NCBI GenBank assembly: GCA_964534125.1
Contig: CAZHOJ010000001.1
Span: forward strand, 682,001 to 746,000
Length of the DNA: 64,000 nucleotides
DNA from: 2-02-FULL-55-14 sp964534125
Lineage (GTDB): Bacteria > Bacteroidota > Ignavibacteria > UBA10030
Direction of reading: 5' to 3'
The position numbers and the translations under genes are program-made. Every line of letters begins with the position of its first letter. Within the stretch, counting starts at the first letter, position 1. The notes under the pieces were generated by a model. That model saw only the letters and a program-made list of their open reading frames with translations. It searched no databases and was not told the DNA's origin. This document shows positions 57,742-64,000 of the stretch, piece by piece.

Positions 57742-59178
57742 CTATGCGACCGTTTCCACCTTGATCGTGTTCGTCTTCGTGCGGGTCATCAACGGGATTC
57801 CCGCCGTGAACACGATACGGTCCCCCGCTGACACATAAGACTGCTCCTTCAGCAGACGGATCACGTGGGCAAATGCCTTGTCCGTTTCGGCCGAAAGGTC
57901 GGGCAGGAGTAATCCCCGCACGTTCCAGACCAGGTTCAGTTTTCGCACCACACGCTCATCCCCCGTCACGGCGACGATCCTTGCGTACGGGCGATACCTG
58001 GTGATAGCGATCGCTGTCCGGCCGGTGTGGGTCATCGAGACGATGGCGGTCGCTCCCAGCTCATGGGCGAGCACGCACGCCGACCGGGCCATTGCATCGA
58101 ACACCCGATCCTCGCGACTCAGCTGCACCGGTGCGGCATCGAGATGCTCCTTGTGCGCCCTCTCGGCACGGCGGATGATCTGGTCCATCATCTTTGCAGC
58201 CTCGACAGGATAGGCGCCCACGGACGTCTCACCGCTCAGCATCACCGCATCGGTACCGTCAAGCACCGCGTTCGCCACGTCGCTTGCCTCCGCACGCGTC
58301 GGCCGTGGGCTGTCCACCATCGACTCCAGCATTTGCGTTGCGATGATCACCGGCTTGCCTGCGGCATTGCACCTGCTGACGATGTTCTTCTGAATAAGCG
58401 GCACCTCCTCGGGGGGGAGTTCCACACCGAGGTCGCCGCGCGCCACCATGATCCCGTCGGATTCATCCAGGATCTCTTCGAAATGGTCCAGCGCCTCGCC
58501 ACGTTCGATCTTTGCGATGACCGGCACCCGTTTCCCGGCTGCCTCAATCTTCCGCCGAAGGACCCGGATGTCCTCGCCCGCACGTACGAACGAGAGGGCA
58601 ACAAAGTCCACCCCTTCCTGAAGTCCGTAGGCAAGGTCTTCATCGTCCTTTTCGGTCATGGAACCCACGCTCAGCGGGACGCCGGGAAGGTTCATCCCCT
58701 TCTTGTTCTTCAGGATACCCCCGGTCTCGACCGTACAGCGGACGTCGTGTTCTGACACGTTCTCCACCCGGAAAGCCAGCTTTCCGTCATCGACCAGGAT
58801 GACATCACCCGGCTTCACATCGGAGGGAAGATGCCGGTATGTGGTCGACACTCTGGCCTGATCGCCCTCCACCTCGTCCGTCGTAAAGACGAATGCATCG
58901 CCGGCCCGCAGCTCTACTGAGCCCTTGGCCAGCATGCCTGTCCTGATCTTCGGCCCCGAGAGGTCCTGCAGGATGGCCACGTGCTCCCCCGCCTCGGCCG
59001 ACGCCTTCCGGATGTTCTCTATCAGCTGATGATGCTCCTCCCGGTTGCCATGCGAGAAATTCAGCCTCGCCACATCCATGCCGGCTGCGATCAGGTCCCG
59101 CAGCCGCTCGAGGCTTTTGGTCGCCGGCCCGATAGTGCAAATGACCTTCGTCCTTCCGAACGTATCGAACGCAGACAT
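57742..59178 (-). CDS. pyk: Pyruvate kinase
   Basis: A 478-residue enzyme that makes pyruvate and ATP from phosphoenolpyruvate at the end of glycolysis. The N-terminus RTKVICTIGPATKSLERLRD is standard. The ADP and metal site includes VARLNFSHGNREEH, and the catalytic lysine lies in PVIAKIERGEALDHFEEILD. The ribbon AVMLSGETSVGAYPVEAAKM follows. The C-terminal domain has VSMTHTGRTAIAITRYRP and ends YVSAGDRIVFTAGIPL, so allosteric-domain structure is complete. It is 7 bases upstream of nothing on its own strand except the sirtuin gene that precedes it (stop at 59186), so the two may be co-transcribed. Confidence 0.98.
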   Translation of the reverse strand: MSAFDTFGRTKVICTIGPATKSLERLRDLIAAGMDVARLNFSHGNREEHHQLIENIRKASAEAGEHVAILQDLSGPKIRTGMLAKGSVELRAGDAFVFTTDEVEGDQARVSTTYRHLPSDVKPGDVILVDDGKLAFRVENVSEHDVRCTVETGGILKNKKGMNLPGVPLSVGSMTEKDDEDLAYGLQEGVDFVALSFVRAGEDIRVLRRKIEAAGKRVPVIAKIERGEALDHFEEILDESDGIMVARGDLGVELPPEEVPLIQKNIVSRCNAAGKPVIIATQMLESMVDSPRPTRAEASDVANAVLDGTDAVMLSGETSVGAYPVEAAKMMDQIIRRAERAHKEHLDAAPVQLSREDRVFDAMARSACVLAHELGATAIVSMTHTGRTAIAITRYRPYARIVAVTGDERVVRKLNLVWNVRGLLLPDLSAETDKAFAHVIRLLKEQSYVSAGDRIVFTAGIPLMTRTKTNTIKVETVA

Positions 59179-59185
59179 AATCCTC

Positions 59186-59929
59186 CTATCGTTTCTGAGT
59201 GATCGCCTGTGTCAGGAGCGGTACGCCGACCGTTGCAGGGGCCCGGATGACACCGTCCGCATACCGTGTCAGCTCGGTTTCTTCCGGATTTATCTCAAGA
59301 AGGTATGCACCTGCCGTTTTCGCAGAGAAAGGAATGGATGCCGCTGGATACACGACACCGGATGTCCCGACCAGCACGAAGAGATCGCATCGCCGGGCTG
59401 CCTTTTCGGCGGCCCCGAAAGCTTCCATGGGAAGGAGCTCACCGAACCACACTACCGACGGCCTGAACAATCCGTCGCAATCGGGACACTTCGGGAGCTC
59501 CCCTTTCCCGACTGGATGCAGGTCCTCCACGCTCTTCCCGCACGAGTTGCAGTGGCTGCGGCGGATGTTGCCATGAAGCTCCACCATTTTCGTCGATCCC
59601 GCCAGCTGGTGCAGGCCATCCACGTTCTGCGTAATAAGCAGAAAATCATCGACGATCCGCTCAAGTTCCGCAATGGCCTCATGGGCAGCGTTCGGCCGTA
59701 CGTCCTTCAGCAACGTTCGCCGGTAGGTGTACCATTCCCACACGATATCCGGGTTCTGCAGGAACGCATCCACGCTCGCCAGTTCTTCGGGCTTGAACTT
59801 CTGCCAGAGCCCCCCGTGTCCGCGGAACGTCGGCACGCCGCTCTCGGCTGAGACACCCGCACCTGTCATGACGCAGACCGAACGGACACGCGTCACCAGG
59901 ACAGAGAGGGATTCAGGAAGTGTCATCAT
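59186..59929 (-). CDS. Sirtuin NAD-dependent protein deacylase
   Basis: A 247-residue Sir2-family enzyme that removes acyl groups from lysines using NAD. The start at 59929 (or the ATG 3 bases later) overlaps the stop of the penicillin-acylase-type gene (ATGATGA). The NAD-binding motif is CVMTGAGVSAESGVPTFRG. The catalytic core is LITQNVDGLHQLAG and VELHGN with the general-base His. A zinc site is formed by CNSCG and CPDC. The end has FVLVGTSGVVYPAASIPF and LEINPEETELTRYAD, with an Ala/Tyr-Arg type pocket near YTYRRTLLKDVRPN that suggests short-acyl (desuccinylase-like) activity. It is followed 7 bases later by pyruvate kinase on the same strand. Confidence 0.95.
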   Translation of the reverse strand: MMTLPESLSVLVTRVRSVCVMTGAGVSAESGVPTFRGHGGLWQKFKPEELASVDAFLQNPDIVWEWYTYRRTLLKDVRPNAAHEAIAELERIVDDFLLITQNVDGLHQLAGSTKMVELHGNIRRSHCNSCGKSVEDLHPVGKGELPKCPDCDGLFRPSVVWFGELLPMEAFGAAEKAARRCDLFVLVGTSGVVYPAASIPFSAKTAGAYLLEINPEETELTRYADGVIRAPATVGVPLLTQAITQKR

Positions 59930-62331
59930 TCCGGACGCAGCACGAGAAGCATCGGAGCCTGAGCCGCCACCTTGACCGAGTCCATCGGGACGATCTTGTA
60001 GGAGCCGTTCAGCCACAGGCTTACCTGATCATCATAGTTCCGGTGAAAGACGTGGCCCGACTGGCCGGGCGGCATGACAGTCCGCGTATTGTTCGGGTCG
60101 GACAGGTCGAAGATCTGCCGGACCGATGCGCCAACGGTCATCGTAAAACTGCCGTCAAGCCGGTAGTATCCCACGTTGACCGTGGAATGCGATCCGTCGA
60201 CTGCGAACGGACCGACATTGAAGATGGGCCTGAGTGCGGGAACGGCACTCATGACGTGCGAGAAGCTCATCGTATGGACCCGCTCCCACCGCCACTCACG
60301 AATGTCCGTTCCAAGGCGTCCCTGGAGATCCGTGAGCGAGAGTCGAAATGCCCGGCGCAGAATTTCGTTCCGGTCTTCCCTTTCCGGGGTCCTGACATCA
60401 TCGAACCATGACGCATCGGGCTTGTCAAGAAGCCGGCGGAACGCGGTCAGCGGCATGCTCGCCAGCGTGTCATACACCGCAAGCAGTTCATCCCCCATCT
60501 CATCGACGAAGGTCTCCCGCATTGCGTGGTTGTAGAGAGACTCGAAGATGGTAGGAGCCACCTGGTCTTTCTCCACTTTGAAATCCCATGTGCGTACGTA
60601 TGAGACATACTGCGGGAACTGCTCGTCCACTGACGTATCCGAGAGCACCTCGAGAAGCATCGGCACGATATCCCGTGCCAGCGGTGAGAACACATCCTGC
60701 TGGAGCCTCTGCATCTCCTCGACCGTCACACCCTCCAGGCCCGCGAGCACGTCGTTGAGACGCTGCGCCCGCCAGGGGGGCTCGAGCAGATGGGAAAGAT
60801 GGTAGGGGAAGGAACGGCCCTCGATCGCATTATTCGCGCTTGCGATGTAGCCCGAAGCGGGATTCAACGTGTGCGGCATCGACCCGAACGGGATGTATCC
60901 CTGCCAGTCACTCTTCGACGTTCTCCCGTCCGCAGGAAGAAGCGCCTGTGCCGCCGGACGGATGGGGACCTTCCCCCCCGTGCGGTATCCGATATTGCCT
61001 GCCGTATCCGCATACACAAAGCTCTGACATGGAACAGTGAAATGCCGGAGGGCATCGCTGAACTCATCCCACGATCCGGCCTGATTCAGGAGCATGAACG
61101 CCCGGGCGTCATTTGATATATCGTGGCCGGTCCATCGCATCGACAACAGCGGGGCCGACCACTTCGCCGCCGGCTCGATCCTGTTCACGATGGGTCCGCG
61201 GTGCGTCCGATAGACCGTAAGCAGAACCGGGTCCGCATCCCTGACCAGGATGGTATCGATCCGCTGTGTCATCGGAACCCAGGCACCGTCGAGCCGGTAC
61301 ATGGTCGGTGTGCTCCTGTTGTCGACCTCCTCCACGTAGAAGTCATGGTCGTCGATCATGGCGTTCGTCACGCCCCAGGATATGCTCCTGTTCCTGCCGA
61401 GGATCACAAAAGGAACACCGGGGATCGTTCCGCCCATGACATCAAGGTCCGGGGCGACCATGTGGACCTCGTGAAACCTTCCCGGAGCCATCAGGAGAAG
61501 ATGGGGATCGTTGGCAAGCAACGGCTTTCCCGTTGCGGTCCGCGAGCCATGGACCGCCCAGGCATTGCTGCCGTGACCCAGACTGTTCATTCCAAGGACA
61601 GACCGTGCCGCATACTCCGCCATAAGAAAGTCGGTCAGACCCCTTTCCGCCTCACGGGAAAGACCTGCAATGATGGCGGGATCTCCCTCCTCCCACTGAG
61701 GGAACAGCAATCGTGCCTTGTCATACCCGAATCGCGACACGAACACCGACATGAGAACATCCATCCAGCGGGAAAAATCCAATTCCCACCCCATGAGGCG
61801 GCTTATGAGCAATGAATGCCTCAGCTCCCATGGCTCCGGCTCATATCCCAGAATGTCGAATTCGATCGGCAGACGTCCCTCGAACAGCTGCATGCCGGCG
61901 TTCACTCCTTGTGCATAGCATTCCAGCGCACGGCGCGTCTCAGGATCCAGGTTCTGCTCCATCTCTGACGAGATGCCTCGAAGGTCGAGCGTGCGCATCA
62001 GCCTGTCGACCGGGAGGGCGTCGGGACCGAGCACCTCCGCCAGCCGGCCATCACCGACACGGCGGGCAAGTTCCATCTGCCACAGACGGTCCTGCGCATG
62101 CACGAATCCCACTGCGCGATACAGGTCCTCACGGTTCGTCGCGTCAACATGGACATATCCATAATCGGAGCGACGGACCTCGACCGGGTCCGTCATCGCG
62201 GCAACGATGATCTCCCCTTCCACGTCAGGTTGGGAACGCTGCACGAGCCAGATGCCGACAACGGTCAGGACAATGAGAAGAACGAGGAGGGCGCCGAGGA
62301 GGCCGAGGATGATATGTGTCCGTCTGGACAT
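59926..62331 (-). CDS. Penicillin acylase family N-terminal-nucleophile hydrolase
   Basis: An 801-residue exported or anchored amidase. A membrane segment (IILGLLGALLVLLIVLTVVG, about 7-26) precedes the alpha chain (RRSDYGYVHVDATNREDLYR; GFVHAQDRLWQMELAR). The beta chain begins after a self-cleavage site at GHGSNAWAVHGSRTATGKPL, where S255 would be the N-terminal nucleophile; PLLANDPHL follows as expected. A conserved asparagine is in ASANNAIEG. The final TVMPPGQSGHVFHRNYDDQV is standard for the family. It could hydrolyse N-acyl homoserine lactones, beta-lactams or acyl amino acids; sequence does not tell. Its stop overlaps the sirtuin start. Confidence 0.94.
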   Translation of the reverse strand: MSRRTHIILGLLGALLVLLIVLTVVGIWLVQRSQPDVEGEIIVAAMTDPVEVRRSDYGYVHVDATNREDLYRAVGFVHAQDRLWQMELARRVGDGRLAEVLGPDALPVDRLMRTLDLRGISSEMEQNLDPETRRALECYAQGVNAGMQLFEGRLPIEFDILGYEPEPWELRHSLLISRLMGWELDFSRWMDVLMSVFVSRFGYDKARLLFPQWEEGDPAIIAGLSREAERGLTDFLMAEYAARSVLGMNSLGHGSNAWAVHGSRTATGKPLLANDPHLLLMAPGRFHEVHMVAPDLDVMGGTIPGVPFVILGRNRSISWGVTNAMIDDHDFYVEEVDNRSTPTMYRLDGAWVPMTQRIDTILVRDADPVLLTVYRTHRGPIVNRIEPAAKWSAPLLSMRWTGHDISNDARAFMLLNQAGSWDEFSDALRHFTVPCQSFVYADTAGNIGYRTGGKVPIRPAAQALLPADGRTSKSDWQGYIPFGSMPHTLNPASGYIASANNAIEGRSFPYHLSHLLEPPWRAQRLNDVLAGLEGVTVEEMQRLQQDVFSPLARDIVPMLLEVLSDTSVDEQFPQYVSYVRTWDFKVEKDQVAPTIFESLYNHAMRETFVDEMGDELLAVYDTLASMPLTAFRRLLDKPDASWFDDVRTPEREDRNEILRRAFRLSLTDLQGRLGTDIREWRWERVHTMSFSHVMSAVPALRPIFNVGPFAVDGSHSTVNVGYYRLDGSFTMTVGASVRQIFDLSDPNNTRTVMPPGQSGHVFHRNYDDQVSLWLNGSYKIVPMDSVKVAAQAPMLLVLRPE

Positions 62332-62351
62332 AGGATAGCGTTCAAAGAAAA

Positions 62352-62377
62352 GCCCCGTTCAGGGGTCTGAACGGGGC
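62352..62377 (-). terminator. Rho-independent terminator after the FadL-like gene
   Basis: Perfect 10-pair stem GCCCCGTTCA / TGAACGGGGC with a 6-base loop, followed on the minus strand by TTTTCTTT. It is 51 bases after the stop at 62429 and just before the acylase gene. Confidence 0.9.
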
Positions 62378-62428
62378 AATGTAGACAAACTTTCAGGGGT
62401 GTTCAACAAAGCCGCGGCTGAACGCCTC

Positions 62429-63883
62429 TCAGAACCGATACGCGAGGGTCGCGTAGATACGGGTCGACGTCACGGACTCGTTCGTCGATGAGGTCTGGCC
62501 CAGACTGTTGATGTAATAGTTGTCCCTGAATGTGTTCCAGGTTCCTCGCGCGACAGACACGTTGAACATCGTATGGCGGTCGAGCTCGATCCCCAATCCG
62601 CCCGTGAAATACTTCCTGTCGAAGCTGGCGGGGTCGCCCTTATACGGCGACGGGAGGTATGCCATGCCCCCGCGAAGCACGATGCCCCAATCCAGGAGCG
62701 ACAGTTCCACTCCTCCGCGCAGGTTGGTCGTCTGCCGGAAAGCACGCTTGATGTACCGGTTCTCCTCAAGGAGGTCCGGGTTCTTCGTGTCGAACTCCAC
62801 TTCTGTCCAGTCCGTGTATTCGGCATCCCCCATAACGGCAAGCCATTGGAAAATATTCACGGACAGTCCCGCACTGAAGGAGGGAGAGGTCATCACACGA
62901 TACGTGGTCTCGCTCGTGTACCCGCTCGAGTATGAGGTTCCATCATCGAAGGAAGACGTCCCATCGTCAGAGAATGTCTCCGTGATATTGTATACGGTCG
63001 GCGTACGGTAGGTCAGCCCGGCCTGGTATCGCCCCGGCTTCCGCACGGTGAGCCCGAGCAGGGCGTTGAACCCGGTCATTCTGCTCTCGATCGTGCTGAT
63101 GAACGAGAACTGGTCGACATTATATGGATATGCAGTATAGACGTTCCGTGTGTCCGTTTCGATGAACTCGCGGTCATAGGAATACCGGCCCGAGACGATG
63201 TTGACGGACATGCCGACAGAGATGTTCGGTGCGACCTCAATGGCTCCCCCGAACGAATAGTGGCTCGTGCCTCCTCCTTCATAGACGGTCCCTGACTGCT
63301 CGACGCTGTCGGTCACGACCGGGAACAGGAAACCGTTCAACGTATCAGCAAGCCATATCTGGAATGGTATGTTCGAGGCCAGGAGGTCCTGCTCCTCGTC
63401 CGGGGACATCGCCCACAGGTCCGTCACGGGTGCCAGCGCGCGCACGAGCGACGTGCTGCCGTTGTATCCCCGGAATGAGGCGACCGACGTGTAATCGGAC
63501 ATCCTTCCATACCCGAACGCCAGGGTCAGGCTCCCCCTACTGGTCGGTATCGGATAGACGATGCCTGCATTCTCGATGCGCGTCACCGCATTGTCCGCCG
63601 TGGTCGAGCGGCCGAGGTATTGCGCATCATTCTGATACATGTTCCTGGCAAAGCCCAGCGACACTTCGAAATCCCGCAGGGCTGTCAGCGTCGCCGGGTT
63701 CGAGAACAGCGACGAGTAGTCGGCCGTCCGGGCGACGGATGCGCCACCGAGCGCGATACCGCGTGCACCGATACCGAACGAGTATTGTGAGAACCGCAGT
63801 GCATCCTCTGCGAACTGACCATACGCCAGGACCGGCGCGAGGACCATCGCGGCAGAGACGAGAAATCTGTTTGACGTTTTCAT
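62429..63883 (-). CDS. OmpP1/FadL/TodX-like outer-membrane barrel
   Basis: A 484-residue outer-membrane protein. Signal peptide about 1-22 (ending AYGQ). The N-terminal block YSFGIGARGIALGGASVART with DYSSLFSNPATLTALRDFEV is the usual hatch of FadL-like and PorV-like proteins. The rest is a strand-rich barrel ending in STRIYATLAYRF, with a C-terminal aromatic residue. FadL relatives take up hydrophobic molecules such as fatty acids or aromatics. The resemblance is also compatible with the PorV/UPF0164 group, and substrate is not indicated. GGAG overlaps the region just before the ATG. A Ser/Arg-rich reading frame ends 15 bases upstream of the start. Confidence 0.82.
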   Translation of the reverse strand: MKTSNRFLVSAAMVLAPVLAYGQFAEDALRFSQYSFGIGARGIALGGASVARTADYSSLFSNPATLTALRDFEVSLGFARNMYQNDAQYLGRSTTADNAVTRIENAGIVYPIPTSRGSLTLAFGYGRMSDYTSVASFRGYNGSTSLVRALAPVTDLWAMSPDEEQDLLASNIPFQIWLADTLNGFLFPVVTDSVEQSGTVYEGGGTSHYSFGGAIEVAPNISVGMSVNIVSGRYSYDREFIETDTRNVYTAYPYNVDQFSFISTIESRMTGFNALLGLTVRKPGRYQAGLTYRTPTVYNITETFSDDGTSSFDDGTSYSSGYTSETTYRVMTSPSFSAGLSVNIFQWLAVMGDAEYTDWTEVEFDTKNPDLLEENRYIKRAFRQTTNLRGGVELSLLDWGIVLRGGMAYLPSPYKGDPASFDRKYFTGGLGIELDRHTMFNVSVARGTWNTFRDNYYINSLGQTSSTNESVTSTRIYATLAYRF

Positions 63884-63898
63884 CTCCGGATCCCTTTC

Positions 63899-64000
63899 TT
63901 AGCGGCGACGCTCAGAGCTGCCCGATCGCGAACTTCCGGAACTGCGTGAGCCGGACGAACTCGACCCGGACGATGAAGAACTGCGGGGCGGAGACGACGG
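63899..64000 (-). CDS. C-terminal fragment of an unknown Ser/Gly/Arg-rich protein, cut by window edge
   Basis: Reading in from the right edge on the minus strand gives 33 codons before a TAA at 63899-63901. The fragment is almost only Ser, Gly, Arg and Pro, ending RSGSSERRR. Serine/arginine tails like this occur at the ends of some Bacteroidota surface and lipoproteins. The stop is 15 bases upstream of the FadL-like start, so the two could share an operon. It is too short to identify. Confidence 0.45.
   Translation of the reverse strand, partial: PSSPPRSSSSSGSSSSGSRSSGSSRSGSSERRR

Noticed and set aside
59926..62331. Calling the N-terminal-nucleophile hydrolase a penicillin acylase or lactonase
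   Set aside because: The family is clear, but sequence does not separate beta-lactam, lactone or peptide substrates.

Overview
The window looks like chromosomal DNA from a GC-rich member of the Bacteroidota/Ignavibacteriota lineage. The evidence is three very large exported proteins, two of them ending in type IX secretion (T9SS) sorting domains of the PNPFNP type and one with a variant sorting domain, a PorV/PorQ-like barrel, a SusC/SusD pair, TonB-dependent receptors with a carboxypeptidase-regulatory-like N-terminal domain, and many lipoproteins. No phage, transposase or CRISPR locus was seen. The assignment rests on gene content only.

Region 1 (1-19746, all minus strand) is a beta-glucan or xyloglucan utilisation locus. 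Read in the direction of transcription it encodes a three-gene sensory unit (anchored sugar-binding protein, membrane histidine kinase, sigma-54 enhancer-binding response regulator). This is followed by a near-consensus sigma-54 promoter and then a surface CBM9-like T9SS protein, a TonB-dependent receptor, a second T9SS surface protein, a PorV-like barrel, a GH3 beta-glucosidase, a GH12 endoglucanase lipoprotein, a hexose MFS permease and a ROK sugar kinase cut by the left edge. The sensor probably detects an oligosaccharide in the periplasm and switches on the uptake and degradation genes.

Region 2 (19846-30575) holds an unknown exported protein, a YbaK-type deacylase, a small protein with a possible RBS-masking hairpin, a SusC/SusD pair with a lipoprotein, a LytTR regulator with a degenerate receiver domain, a HEAT-like exported protein and an FtsX/MacB-type permease.

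Region 3 (30576-36412) has an intact tRNA-Arg(TCT) flanked by tRNA-like fragments that are interrupted by palindromic insertions, a two-gene cytochrome c operon, a GH5 mannanase-like lipoprotein, a small lipoprotein and a GT9 glycosyltransferase.

Region 4 (36602-49772, plus strand) contains an AAA+/VWA pair, then a tight operon of a HisA-like protein with altered catalytic residues, a PfkB kinase, an RmlD-like reductase, a NicO-type metal permease, seryl-tRNA synthetase and the first half of a heterodimeric ABC exporter. The second exporter half, class I fructose-1,6-bisphosphatase and a DnaQ-like exonuclease follow.

Region 5 (49773-64000) contains a lower-GC 1000-residue T9SS protein enclosed by 76-77 bp direct repeats, a D-2-hydroxyacid dehydrogenase, threonine synthase, a CXXCH-bearing beta-barrel with a small cytochrome c, pyruvate kinase, a sirtuin, a penicillin-acylase-family hydrolase and a FadL-like barrel. 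Palindromic intergenic repeats recur through regions 3-5, and some are read into the ends of genes.
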